From Cornus controversa (lineage: Eukaryota > Streptophyta > Magnoliopsida > Cornales > Cornaceae), in NCBI GenBank assembly GCA_026545225.1, contig CM048845.1, forward strand, positions 77,268,033-77,332,032: DNA of 64,000 bases, given 5' to 3'. Each line of letters begins with the position of its first letter. Within the stretch, counting starts at the first letter, position 1. The position numbers were made by a program, and so were the translations under genes. Shown in pieces: positions 1-11,714 of the stretch. The notes beneath the pieces were generated by a model that was given only the letters and a program-made list of their open reading frames with translations, was not told the origin of the DNA and made no database searches.

Positions 1-1189
1 GGTGTAGAATAATGGATGTTTGTCGTTACTTCTCTACACTTCGTACAAAAAATAATAAAACCTGCAAAAACTTTACTAAAAACTGTATAGTAGTAAGCAG
101 GGTCGAACCACTCTCAAGTGAGAATCAGTAACAAGTCTAAAATTCAAAACCTAAAATTCTTGAGATGAAAAATGAATATTTAAAAATAAAATTCTGATTT
201 TTTTTATAATAATAAAAACTAATATTAAATGTCTTAGATCAAATGATAGAATAAATCTCAAGGAAAGAGAATTTACTACCATGGATCCATATAAATAAAG
301 TTTTTTAATATTCTTATCTAGTTTTTCCTCCAATAATTAATACACTTCACCAATCCAATTAGAACTTGAAAAGATGAAGAAAAATATGGAATAAAAAAGA
401 ATGACTTGATTATATATAAGAGAGACATTTCTTTACTTAATTTGATACACATTGGCTAGGTAAACAGAGGTACGCATTATTCGAATTACCATTATTTGGC
501 AAACACGAAGAATCCTCCTTCTAATTTTAGAAAATAAAAATACAGAATTGAAGAGTAGAAGAATGTTCTTGGGAGGAAAAAGTAGACAAAATAAAACAAC
601 TTACTTATACTTCAGCCATAGTGGCTTCATCATTTCCTTGAGAAGGATGCTTACGCTTGCATATTAACAGAAAATAAACAAATAGAAATGAAACTACTAT
701 TCTTCATTGAATCAATAAAACAATTATACTATTTTTCTACAATTTTCTAACTCTCTTCACCATCCCCTAAGACCCCCTATTTATAGAGTTAGAGGGGAAT
801 GATTTAGGTGAGAAAAATTTTAAATATAAAATTCAAAAACAAAAATTCAAAATACAAAATTTTGAATTTAAATATCTAATATTTGATTTCCATATCTTTA
901 ATTTGAATTCTGGACTGCAGACGTGGCCGTGTAAAAAATATTTTGCAAAGTTTTGAACTTGAGACATCTTGTGAAGTAGATTGCATAAAATACCATCTCT
1001 TCTACAATTCTTCTTATGTTCATCTTTGGCTATATATATCCTTTTTAGCCATCTTTTGTTGCTTTTCTTCTTATTTGGAAATCAATCCCTATAAAACATA
1101 AAATGCAAAGATAAGAACATTTAAATAAAATAAAAGATTAATTAAAAACTTATTTTATGATATAAAATAGCAAGTTTTGTACACTTATC
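1..1189. other. Gene-free AT-rich flank
   Basis: I see no supportable coding region here. The right edge, before the copia fragment, reads like the end of another retroelement (ACTTATCA just before 1190), but no matching second terminus is visible, so no family is assigned. Confidence 0.5.
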
Positions 1190-1620
1190 AGACATCCCAC
1201 TAATCGTCTCTCCACTACTGGCTATTGCTTCTTCTTGGGTGATTCTTTTATTTCTTGGCGCAACAGAAACAATCTATCACTTCACACTCTAGTACAAAGG
1301 CTGAATAACGAGTCCTTACTGATACCACTCTAGAACTTCTTTGGCTTCGGTGGTTACTGGAGGACATGGGTATTTCATATTCCACTGCTACAACGCTCTG
1401 TTGTGATAATCAAAGTGCCATTCAAATTGCTTACAATGCGTCTTTCATGAATGTACCAAACATATTGAAATTGATTGTCATTTTGTCCATCAACATGTAA
1501 TTCGTGGCACAATTCGTATGTTTTCTGTCACTTATGTTGATCAGACATCTGACATTTTCACCAAAGCTCATCCGCTATGACACTTTCACGATTTAGTTTC
1601 CAAACTTAATTTGTTTTTTT
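1190..1620 (+). pseudogene. Ty1/copia RNase H C-terminal fragment (degenerate)
   Basis: Read in two frames, this stretch gives the last part of a copia polyprotein. Recognisable pieces are STTGYCFFLGDSFISWR, then KQSITSHSSTKAE, LLWLRWLLEDMG, CCDNQSAIQIA, IDCHFV and TSDIFTKA. These are the usual landmarks of the copia RNase H end. A one-base frameshift lies in the KQS region near 1271, and a stop replaces the Tyr that normally follows KAE. Integrase and reverse transcriptase are missing, so this is a 5'-truncated dead copy. It is followed directly by a purine-rich tract and an LTR. Family assignment is confident; the exact 5' edge is not. Confidence 0.85.
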
Positions 1621-1648
1621 TCTTCACGTACTTAAGTTCGAGGGGGGA

Positions 1649-1868
1649 TGTTAATACAATAACATATTTAACATGTGCATAATAGTTGTCACGTGATTAT
1701 CTCCCACAATATTGTTTGTCCCATAATTCTCTCCCACAATGGACTCCTTGATTAACTTTTTGTATAAACTCTATATATTAGTCATCTTGTACTGTAGATT
1801 ATTGTATTGTTGTTAATGAATACATACAAGAAATTCTTTCTCTATCTTTTCTCTCTTAATTGTAACCA
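1649..1868 (+). mobile_element. 3' LTR of the truncated copia element
   Basis: A purine tract (CGAGGGGGGA, 1640-1648) ends exactly where a sequence beginning TGTTAATAC starts, as expected for a polypurine tract beside a 3' LTR. The stretch ends TTGTAACCA near 1868, giving TGTTA and TAACCA as near-complementary ends. It contains TATA-like and polyA-like sequence. The right end is less certain than the left. It lies about 1 kb upstream of the CCCH start codon. Confidence 0.65.
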
Positions 1869-2872
1869 AAAAAAAATTCAAAACATGCTATCCAAACTGA
1901 CCCTTAATTTCCACAAAATCAAATTAGTTGAAGTTCCAATCTAACAAACTAGTCTATCAACTAATTAAAATTGCAATGTTGACACGTCATCAGTTGCAAG
2001 AGATTCGTCCACAAAAGATAACAGAATACCATTTCCCAAATAGAAAAAGGAAACAACTACTTGGAAGGAAAAATAAATGGACAGAACTGCCTCACCCATT
2101 TCCTCCAGCGTCCATTAACTGAAGAACCATTGCACTGTTCTTTTATAGAAATGGGAAATTATATCTGACTTATTCTTCTGGGGGCCTCTTTATTGCCCAC
2201 TCAATGACCCAAATCTATCCCTAAAAATCAAATTTTGTGTTATATATGTAAGTCCTTGAGCCTTTTCAACTTTTCGATTTGGAAATTTCTCTTTTCATTA
2301 ATCACTTGTTAGTTTAGTTTCTCGAGTCAAGTTTGGGACTTTGGGATACAGATCTAAGCCTAAATCCAATTTCCCTACCAGATACTTTCAGATACCTTTA
2401 TTTGATCGGTTTGTTGTACTTTGTATCTGCTGTTGTTGTAGTTGTTTTTTTTGTTACTTGAAAAGTTCGACTGTGTGCTTCCATTTTTGTTTGTAAGATT
2501 TCAAAGTTCAAACTACTAAATTATATATTAGAAGTTATATGTTCTACCCATATCTTAAATTGTTGAAATTTTATAGTTTCGACCGTGATCTGAGTTTGTG
2601 GGTTCTGTTTGTATGAACTACTAATTTCTGTTATTTATAGATTAGGGTTTTGTTTTCAGCATTCTAGTTTCTCTACCTCTTTGTTTCTCTTATTCCTTCA
2701 AAATCTGTAAACTTTGTTGGTGGGTTTTGCGGGGTTTCTTGGTATGAGCTACTGCTAATATAATTAAATCAGATTTAGATTTAGGGTTTTGTCTTCAGTA
2801 TCTTTGTTATTTAAGCTTCTTGTGTCTTCCTTTGTTTGAAAATAAAATATTGTCTGGTGGGTGGTTATATTA
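1869..2872 (+). promoter_or_regulatory. Upstream and leader region of the CCCH gene
   Basis: No coding region. Pyrimidine-rich, T-rich sequence from about 2240 onward looks like a plant 5' leader, possibly with a leader intron (GT-rich and TTTTCAG-like sites occur near 2650 and 2795). No defined promoter box could be fixed by eye. Confidence 0.35.
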
Positions 2873-5781
2873 ATGGATTACGGTCGAGAAGCTGGGTTTT
2901 CTAGTGGAAATGTTGTTCAGGTGATCACTGGAAACCCTGGAAATGATGTTGCTGAGAATTGGATGTCTGGGTCTATGGACCAGGGGGTTTGGGCAACTGA
3001 GGATGATTATGGGGTTTGGAATAGGGAGACATCTGTTGACACCACTTCGAATTCGAATTACGATGGAAGGCAATCCCAAACTCGGTCTGGAAGCGAGCCG
3101 CCTAATAAGAAATCGAGAAACTCCCAATCAGGCGATTTTCCATCTTCTAATCGATCAAAGGCAATCGGAAAGATGTTCTTTAAAACCAAACTATGCTGTA
3201 AATTCCGAGCTGGGACTTGCCCATATGTAACTAATTGCAATTTTGCGCATAGTGTTGAAGAACTTCGGAGACCGCCGCCTAATTGGCAAGAAATTGTGGC
3301 TGCTCATGAGGAAGATCGGGGAGTGACATCGGAGCCAAGGGAGGAATTTCAGATTCCATCGCTCGGCTCTTCTGGTTTTTGTGGGGATAATCAGAGGTCT
3401 TACAAAGGGCGACATTGCAAGAAGTTTTATACTGAGGAGGGCTGCCCTTATGGAGAAAATTGCACTTTTCTTCATGATGAGCAGTCAAAGGCTCGAGAAA
3501 GTGTCGCAATAAGTTTGGGTCCTGGGACGGGTGGTGGATATGGGAGTGGCAGCAGTGGATCAAACCTGAAGCCTTCAAATTGGAAAACAAGGATTTGTAA
3601 TAAGTGGGAGCTAACAGGGTATTGCCCGTTTGGAAACAAATGTCATTTTGCTCATGGGGTTGCAGGTATTGTTTAATCCAACATTCGCATGTCCTATTTC
3701 ATTGAAAATTTTGACTCAAATCAAGCAAGAAAAAAGTTTATGTTCCATTTCTAGCGAATCTATTCTGTTTATAATAACATTTGTTTCCTTAACTGAGATG
3801 TATCTAGCTTTTTAACTTGGCTGTCTTTTAAGTTTCATTTTAATGATTTATATCAGACTTATATCATGTTGAATGCCACAGTATGCTGATCACAATGATA
3901 TGGACACATGATCTTAATTTTAATTGGAAAATGCTTCAATATAGACACTTATACCTATCAATTGTTAGAGACCTAGGCAAGCCTGGCCTGCTCAGACCTT
4001 TTTTTTTTTTTAATACCTGCTGACCAGAAGTTTCTCCATCTTTAATTGCTCTTAATGTGCTGAAGTTTGTATATAGTCCATTACTTAAATTTGAGGACTG
4101 TGTGCGAGTGAATAGTTTTTGATGCTTGATTAATGACAATGATGTATTGGTTTTAACTAGTAGCATACACATAAACACATATGGTACAACTTATACTGCT
4201 GTCCGTCCTTTATTCACGTAGAATTTTGCTTCTTGTGATTCTTTTGTACGTGGCTGATAACACACAAAAAGCATCATGACATCGAGCATATACTCGGATG
4301 TTGATGTGCTTTGCATTTAGAATTAGGATAGTTGCATATTCCAACATCCGATTGCTGTTGAAGCTCTGAATTCATGTTCATGCTCACTAATCATATAAGA
4401 TAAAATTTAGGGTAAATTACTTTCACCCCCTTGAGGTTTTGAGGAAATCATCAGATTAAAAAAACTCACTTCTGTTATACCAATTTTTATACCTTATTGC
4501 TGATGTTAGCAACAAAACAAGAAATGACATTTTACCCCTCTATGGTTTGATGGTTCTCCTCCTAGAGCTGCCGCAACAAGCACCACCATATTCACCACAG
4601 CCACAACCATCACCACGTCCCCACCCTCCACTGGCCTGCCACCATTGCTTCATCCTCGGACACCTCACTCCTCCGCTCCCTCTCCTCCTCCACTGTCTCC
4701 CTCACGGGTGGCGCCATCTCTCATCCGCCACCCCTCCTACCTCTGCTTTGCCTCCTCTAACCTCTGCTTCATAATTTAGTATCAAAACATCTCAAATGGA
4801 CCGCACTATCAGCATTATCAAAATCTCCCCTTGTAAATGAAAGATCACAAAATATATATAGTTATATCTATAAATGTATGTATCTACTCTCTCTCTTCAC
4901 CACCACTTTGTCCATTGTCAAGAAAAATGGAGCCTACAGCACTCAGCACAAATGATCTTCCCCAATCCTTAATTCCCTTCGTTCTTGCAAAATTCCCTAA
5001 TTTTATTTCAAAATGGGTTATTCTCTCTAAATAGGTTAATCTAAATTTGAGTTGCAATGGTTAATTTAAAGTCTCTCACTGATTTTCCACTTGAGGTATT
5101 GAGGAAGAGAGAGAGAGCCAGGTAATGGAAGACCCATTTCTTCATTCTTACTCTCTCTTTCTAAAACCAAATATAACCAATTCATAAAAAATCCATTTGA
5201 AGACCCAATCACCACTTACTTTTTTCATCTTCTCCTTCAATTTTTCATGAATTTGGTAGATGAATTGTTTGTTGGAAAATATATGTACATATAATAAGTA
5301 AAGCGAATAAAGACCCAGCTTCATAACTTATATACCATATATGTATTTATGCTCATGAAGTATTTGAATTCTGTCTCAAGGAGTAAAAACAACTATGCCC
5401 AATATGAGGCACCTACCATACTAAAGTAAATGAGGACGGTTGATTTTATATAAGCTACTAATTTGTTACTTATTAGCTATATAAGAACTTGAACGCAAAT
5501 AAATATTTTACTTTATTTCATTAATATATGTAAGATATGCTATTTGTTTATATTTGTATAAGACACACACCTCTTCAGTGCATATCTTGTCAGGTTTTAC
5601 ACAGGAGAAACATTAGCATTAAATTGCATGACTTTCAGTCTAATTTTTAATGGCGCTGGTTGGCTTTCAGGCTGTTGCACTTATGAAAAGGTGGCTGCCT
5701 GATGAATGGTTCGAGTTATGTTGTTTGTATGCTATTAACGAGTTAGTTGTGTGTTCAAACTTGATCGCACATTTGATTAGA

Positions 5782-5815
<34 letters not shown>

Positions 5816-6155
5816 GATAGCATCGTTTTGATTTCACTAGTTAACAAGATTGAAATTTAATACTTATTTCACAGAACTGCACCGTTATGGTGGAGGGCTT
5901 ATGGAGACTGAAGCTAAAGATTCTTCTTCTGCTCCTCCAGACACGAAGCAGGGGGTAGCGCCATCGAAAACTCCAGCTGATATTGTAGTTGCGTCTGTCA
6001 CTTCAGTTCCTCATTCCGATGGTTATCATATGGGAGTTCCATCACAGAGGTTGTCCAACGTAATCCAGAGGACAGGACAGAGACCCCATCAAAAGTGGAA
6101 GGGTCCAGATAAAATTAGTAGAATATATGGTGACTGGATTGATGACATTGAGTAG
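2873..6155 (+). CDS. Plant CCCH-type zinc finger protein with three fingers (two exons)
   Basis: Exons 2873-3665 and 5875-6155 join in frame (donor GCAG|GTATTG, acceptor TTTCACAG|AA) to give 357 residues. Three fingers are visible: C108-x7-C116-x5-C122-x3-H126, C182-x8-C191-x5-C197-x3-H201 and C242-x8-C251-x5-C257-x3-H261. The first is preceded by FFKTKLCCKFRAGTC and followed by ELRRPPPNWQEIV, both hallmarks of the Arabidopsis C3H12/C3H39 group. Length matches that group. CCCH fingers of this kind usually bind RNA; a role in RNA regulation is inferred from the family. The N-terminal 95 residues are Gly/Ser/Asn-rich and probably disordered, and a Gly/Ser linker separates fingers 2 and 3. The start is the ATG at 2873; a longer reading would need a non-ATG start. 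Without splicing, exon 1 would stop three codons after the donor, so the second exon is needed for the conserved ELHRYGGG tail. Confidence 0.93.
4408..4780 (+). repeat. MULE-like terminal sequence plus CCACC-rich block
   Basis: Starts TAGGGTAAATTACTTTC and continues CCCCCTTGAGGTTTT. Similar starts occur at 11466, 16132 and 45676, so this is a dispersed family. The following 200 bases are unusually GC- and CCA-rich. The opposite terminus was not found. Confidence 0.4.
5785..5812. repeat. (AT)n microsatellite
   Basis: Uninterrupted AT dinucleotides inside the CCCH intron, about 60 bases before the acceptor. Confidence 0.9.
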
Positions 6156-8343
6156 GATCTGCAATCTCTTGCCTGTATGTTGAAAAAGATTGGCTAGGAC
6201 TTAATTATCTTCCTGTAAAAGAGTTTTGACCAGCACGTCGGCAAACAGAATGGTTTGACTTTTTGGGAGATAGTGCAATTCTAACTTTATCTTTTCAATC
6301 AAGAGTAGTTTCTTTTTTTCTTTTCCTTGGAAGTTTTTGATGATGCTAGCCTTGTAGAGTCTCTAGAACATGTACGGATTTTCAAGCTTCTCTTTTTCAG
6401 GTTTGGAAAATTTTGTAGCTTCAGTTACTTCTGTGATATTTTTCTTATCAATTATATAAATTAGATGACCTTTTTTTGTCAAATGTGTGAAACTTTTATT
6501 TTTGTTGCACTTTACAACTAGTATCCTTGGGTTCTTATTCTTTATTACTTTTTATTGGCAAATCCATCTTGTCTTCGTTAGAATGTGCTGAGTTTGGGAT
6601 TAAATTTAAGGACCCAAGTGTTTCAATGCACATTATGAGATATGTCATCACTTTTGGCTCTTGTCTGCATTTTTTTTTCTATACTACCATTGAACAATCT
6701 CTCATTTCTCATCATTGAATTGCATCTGTACTAGTTGGTATGGACTTTTCAGTCTCAAGATATGGGAGGGACTATCCAGTCATGGAAATGAAAGGCTTAG
6801 TATTAAACAAGCCTATTTGACCATCCTTGCCGAAGCTTTAATCAGTATATGTTTCATATTTCCCCTTTTTTGATACTCAACAATCCCCCATGCAGAAAAT
6901 TTTGCACTCCATCATAGACAGGGGTTTGTCTCTGTTGCGCGGAAACTTCATTAGTAGAATCAAGTCTTCATTAGGTTGATAGATAAAAAGCTTGATTGAT
7001 GATCTTAACCATTTTGAGTGATATATTCTTGCCCCATCATTTCTTACGGTGATAATATGTATTTGTGACTTCTGAAAGATGGAATGAGGCACTTTTGGAG
7101 CCATTACACTTTGAACAGTTGGGATGCTCACTTAGCCAAGTGATATTCTTCCTTTGCATTCTAGCATTGTCAATCCCCTAGAGAAACATAGCCTTTATTC
7201 TCTGAATTTCCTATAGTTATTGCTGTTTTGGTAATGACACAATCCTCATTCAGGGTTTCACTGGACTATGAGCTTGCATGCTTTGAACAGTTATTTCTCT
7301 ACTGTAAACATCCATAGGCAGAGCAATGACCTCTCTGTCTCATTCTTCTAACTGTGCTTTGTTCCACTCAGAGAGCAAGGAATGAATGGATTTTTCAAAA
7401 AATAGGGCCATTCACATTGAATTCCTATCTTTCGAAGTTGCCCAAACCGTTAGAGAGTTCCAAGGGATCGATCCCAGCCACCTTCATCATTTGCCAATAT
7501 ATCAAATTCAATGCTGGTGGTGTAGTGGTAGAAGGAACTCCAGGCTTGGTTGGATGAAAGCTGTGTTTAAACTGCCAAGGCCAATTCATGACAGCCATTG
7601 CTGGAAACTTTGGTATCATTTCGGTATCTTTCCTTCTCCTTCCTTTACTCTTCCTCTTCCACCTAAAGGGCCATTGATGTATCATGTATGGTGGGAGGGA
7701 GGAGAAAGAGAGACTTTTATCAGTACCTCTCATCACTTGGACAGAGAGTGCTTGACTAATGACATAATATTGCAGTGTTGGTCATAAAAAGCTTGGGGAT
7801 TTTATCCTTGAATACTTGTCTAGTGTTTCCATTGATCACCTTCTTTTTAGGTTCTATGCTTGCCAACCTAAGATGTTACAAACCGTTAAATAATTTGGGT
7901 CGGTTGAGGGTTCAGTCCCATTAGGGACATGTGGATAAAGGGTGTATGTTTGCTTTAACTTCCAAAAAAAAAGAAAAAAGAAAAAATATCAGCCTTGAAA
8001 AAAGTCCGAGACACTCTCTACTTCTTGTGATACATAGATCTGACATGTGGAGTCTCATTGCATATTCCAAATTGCCAATCTTTGTACAAAAGTCCCCCTT
8101 CCTTCTCACAAGGACTCGCTCAATGACCGTGATTCTGACCATAAAAATGAAACTAACTGTCCAGATAACCATACCAAACCAAAACACCCGATCTTTTCTG
8201 CTCACAAACACAAATCATAGCAAACCAAGACACCCTTTTTTTTTCCCTCACAAACACATTCTTGCCCTCAACAAAACAAAAACCCAATAACCAAAAACCA
8301 AAAATTTCTTTGATTCATCAAAGTTTCTTCATCCGTGAAAAAT
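6156..8343. other. Intergenic region between CCCH and RING genes
   Basis: No host gene recognised. It contains the CCCH 3' UTR, a short region (about 7370-7670) whose translations faintly resemble a LINE or RNase H tail without a diagnostic motif, and a SINE-like tail near 7900. Confidence 0.5.
7880..7980 (+). mobile_element. Truncated SINE-like fragment
   Basis: GGTTGAGGGTTCAGTCCCA gives a Pol III box B-like core (GGTTCAGTCC), followed by GGGTGTATGTTTGCTT and an A-rich tail. The layout parallels the better preserved SINE at 52398-52528. Box A is not clear and no target duplication is seen. Confidence 0.45.
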
Positions 8344-8385
8344 ATGGTAAAGGCTGGACAAGCCTATCTCCGGCGAACGGACTAA
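8344..8385 (+). CDS. Upstream ORF (13 codons) in the RING gene leader
   Basis: An ATG 66 bases upstream of the RING start opens a short frame, MVKAGQAYLRRTD, that stops at 8383-8385, 24 bases before the main ATG. If the transcript starts upstream of 8344, ribosomes would meet this ORF first, which could damp translation of the RING protein. Whether it is in the mRNA is not known. Confidence 0.4.
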   Translation: MVKAGQAYLRRTD

Positions 8386-8409
8386 TCTTTGGCTTTTTTT
8401 TTCCTAGCA

Positions 8410-9249
8410 ATGCCAAACTCACCACCGGATGGGTACTCCTTATTTCCAGTGATCATATTCCTCACAGTCACTCTGGTTGCATTCTTCTTTGTGGGCTTCT
8501 TCTCTGTATACTTCTGCAGGTACATCTTTGACAATTTGCTTCGCGCTTGGCGTCTCCATCATGACCCCACCGGCACTCAGGTGGGGCCGGTGTGTGCTGG
8601 TGGTCACCGCGGCCTAGATCCTTCAATCATACAGACTTTTCCAACTTTCACATATTCAAGTGTCAAAGATTTTAGGAAGGAAAAATATGGACTAGAATGC
8701 GCCATATGCTTGTTGGAGTTTGAAGATGATAATATCCTTCGCCTTTTGACACTGTGTTGCCATGTATTCCATCAAGAGTGCATTGACCTTTGGCTCGAGT
8801 CCCACGACACTTGCCCGGTGTGCCGGAGGAGCCTCGACACGCCCTTGAAATCCCCGGAAAAGTCCCCGGCAAGACCTCCTGCCCATATTGAGTCAGGAGA
8901 ACATAGTTTTAGCATTAACATTAAGGATGACAATGCAGGTGAGACAGAAGGGAGTAGACAGGGACATGATCAAGCGGCTCTAGCCCCGCATGGACAAATC
9001 AAAGAACACGATAAGGTAGGAAAGTTTTCGAGGTCACACTCAACCGGGCATTCGATAATTAGGCCTAGGACAGAGGAGGATAGATTTACATTGAGATTGC
9101 CGGAACATGTGATGACAAAACTTGTAAGGGGACATAATTGGACCAAGAGTTGCACCTCATTTGGAGAATACAAAAGCAGAACATCCTCCGGCCACGGCGG
9201 CTTTGGCGAGGTAGTGGGGTTTTCCGGCCGAGACATGGACCAAGTATAA
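8410..9249 (+). CDS. ATL-family RING-H2 E3 ubiquitin ligase (membrane-anchored)
   Basis: An intronless frame of 279 residues. A hydrophobic segment at residues 11-36 predicts one transmembrane helix near the N terminus. A GLD motif ([11 protein letters not shown], around 64-74) follows, then a RING-H2 domain at 97-138: C97-x2-C100-x15-C116-x1-H118-x2-H121-x2-C124-x10-C135-x2-C138, with Pro after C135. This order (TM, GLD, RING-H2) and lack of introns define the plant ATL family, single-subunit E3 ligases that usually sit in plasma or endomembranes and pass ubiquitin from an E2 to a substrate. The C-terminal 140 residues are Ser/Gly/charged and unassigned, though [11 protein letters not shown] and [10 protein letters not shown] recur in some ATLs. 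The start is the first ATG in frame after a stop-free non-ATG extension. All eight metal ligands are present, so it is probably active. The substrate cannot be predicted. Confidence 0.95.
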   Translation: MPNSPPDGYSLFPVIIFLTVTLVAFFFVGFFSVYFCRYIFDNLLRAWRLHHDPTGTQVGPVCAGGHRGLDPSIIQTFPTFTYSSVKDFRKEKYGLECAICLLEFEDDNILRLLTLCCHVFHQECIDLWLESHDTCPVCRRSLDTPLKSPEKSPARPPAHIESGEHSFSINIKDDNAGETEGSRQGHDQAALAPHGQIKEHDKVGKFSRSHSTGHSIIRPRTEEDRFTLRLPEHVMTKLVRGHNWTKSCTSFGEYKSRTSSGHGGFGEVVGFSGRDMDQV

Positions 9250-11463
9250 GTCATTTTTTGTTCAACATTGTTTTTGTTTTTTTTTTTTGTTTGTTTTTCT
9301 TTACAAGAGCATAATAGATATTGATCTTACTTTCCAAATCTCATTCTGTCATGGACAATGGACAATACATATTTTCATCTATAGATAGAGTAGATTTTTT
9401 TTTTCGGAAATGGATATTATTTTAGTTTGTGTAGATTGTATAGATCCAATCATTTTATTTGATAATTAATGAGCTTTTTGTATATATGTAGCATTTAGAA
9501 CAATTGGTGCTCAAATGGGTGACATATATAAAGTATGTCTCAATCAAGCACCCTATCATCAAAGAAGAAAGCAATGAATCGTTTGTTTTTGTGCCTCGTT
9601 TATTTATTCCATTGAGAGAATTAAGATTGTGATAAACAGGGGTAGAATAATTTAAATAACTATATGTATATATATATTTGAGCAAGAACTTGAACAGGGC
9701 CAGTTCAGGGACCAGGCCTTAAAAATATTTTGCGAGGGCCTAACTCCTGTGCTTATTTTATTTCTTTCTTAAAATCTCTCTTAGAAAAGTCTATTTTTCT
9801 TAAAAGCAATTTTTTATGATGGTGTTGTTAATATCTATATTTTAGTAACTTCTAAATAATAACCCCTTAAAAAACCACCTCCACCAATAGTGCCTTGATC
9901 CACTATAAAAATATGAATCAGTTGGATAAACCAAATTACCTAACAAGTCTACACCAAATTGAAATGGGTCAGCTAAGTGAGTCATCCTAAATTTAAATGA
10001 CATTTTTGGTGATGAATCTTAAGGATGACATAGAAAGTTGTGGCAAGAATGTCATTTTTGTCACAAATGTTTTCTTGTTTATGACATTTGGCAAAACATA
10101 TTGTGTTTACACTCCGTAGCAATATTTATAATTTATTTTTAACGTAATTCCTGTCTTGTCTAAATATATGCTTTTCTAAATTGTTTTACACAATTTTATT
10201 TCATATAGCCACGACTTTCTTGTGGAAATTTTTTAATATAGGATAATTATATTTATTATTCTTCTTATATAATAATAATAAAATACAATGTAAGTTATTG
10301 CAGAAAGATAGGGTGGAAGTTTTTGCGACAAAGAAGGTATTTATTTTTTTATATCAAGTACTCACACAGACATCGTTCACACCGGAAGTTAAAGGTCCTT
10401 ATGGTTATAAGGAGGAAGTTTTTTACACAAGAAAATATACAAATATTTATTTAATAGCAATTGTTTTGATAATTTTTTTTATTGTCATAAGAAAAAAATA
10501 TATTTAATAGCCAATTTTTGATATAATATTAAATATGTATTAGAAAGATAACCTTATTTATCGGCAATTGTTTTAATATAAAGAATATTTTTAATTCTTT
10601 TTATTAGAGGACAAAAACATCAACAATCTTGCATATATTATTGTGGTGTATATATTTCGGATTGATTGTCTCAAGGAGAATTTATTCGCTACTTTGGAAT
10701 TCCTTACAGGAATCCCACCAATTGCATCTTTGATTTTCCCAACCTAACAGAAAAAACTAAAAAATAAGAAGATAATATTAGTGAGATTCCTATAATCAAT
10801 GAATCCCCAGGTACTTTATAATTTTTTGTTTATGTTGATCAATATGTTGAATCTATGGTGGCAACTTGGGCTAGCTAATCCGAAATATATTCAACCCAAT
10901 TTTTCACATGCTTGGACAACCACATTTGCAATTAGATTTAGGATTGGATTGAAAATTTTTACCATAACTTAATTAGGGTTGGACTTGAGTTACTGATTCA
11001 ATAACTTGAGTCCAATGCAAACTTGAATTCTAATTTTAATTTTAAATATATTATATACGTATTTTAAATTGTGATTACACTTTTTTAGGCTTTCTTTTCT
11101 ATAAATCTTATTTATTTTACATTAATAATTTGGAGAAGTATTTTCCTAAGAATTTGTTTGCAATTACAAAATTATTTTTTTATGCTTTGGAATAATCTAA
11201 TCCAAACATGAGATGAACTCAATTTTTAGCCTCATTTTCTAATCTGGACTCAATTCGAAAATAAAAAATTTAAAGTAATTTTTTCTAAAGAGACACAAAT
11301 GTGTGTGTGCAATATAGTACAAACTCTTTTATCTGTAAAAATTGAATTGCTCTGAAAAATTAACTTAATTTCACAGAATAAAATATCAATTCAGCCAACC
11401 TGACTATTTCGACCAACTCAATAGGACTAGAACTAGATAAAAAATAAAATAAAATAAAATAAA
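9250..11463. other. Gene-free AT-rich intergenic DNA
   Basis: RING 3' flank followed by AT-rich sequence. A patch at about 9690-9750 (GGGCCAGTTCAGGGACCAGG) looks like transposon end sequence, but no partner end was found. No conserved coding frame. Confidence 0.5.
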
Positions 11464-11620
11464 ATAGGGTAAATATCACTGATGCCCTCTGAGGTTTGAT
11501 GTATTGACACACGATTACAACTTTGTGAATTTTCGTCACCGACACCCCCTCCTGCCAAAAGTACAATGTATCAGAGTACTTTTTGATGATAAAATAACCA
11601 TGCTGCTCTTTGACTTTTAA
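11464..11620 (+). repeat. MULE-like terminal sequence, copy 2
   Basis: GGGTAAATATCACTGATGCC, then CTGAGGTTTGATGTATTG, and a second CACCCCCT block. It closely matches the sequence at 16132-16230 in the same orientation, and more distantly 4408 and 45676. Confidence 0.5.
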
Positions 11621-11714
11621 CCTAACCAATTTGAATGATAAATTTACCCATTTAACCATATCTAATGAACCAAAATACACATTTAAATATACATATATAT
11701 ATATATTATGATTA

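Larger units (their letters stand above)
3666..5874 (+). other. Intron 1 of the CCCH gene (2.2 kb)
   Basis: Phase 1 intron bounded by GTATTG and TTTCACAG. It is AT-rich apart from a Pro/His-coding-looking CA/CT-rich patch at about 4550-4770, which I attribute to inserted repeat DNA and not to a gene. Confidence 0.85.

Noticed and set aside
1928..2122. Short plus-strand open frame before the CCCH gene
   Set aside because: No motif, lies in AT-rich flank, no splice or promoter evidence.
2870..3590. Several open frames antisense or out of frame to CCCH exon 1
   Set aside because: They overlap a clearly coding exon and their products have no recognisable motif; they are shadows of the real frame.
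8672..9254. Antisense open frames over the RING gene
   Set aside because: They overlap the conserved RING-H2 frame, lack family motifs and reflect its codon composition.
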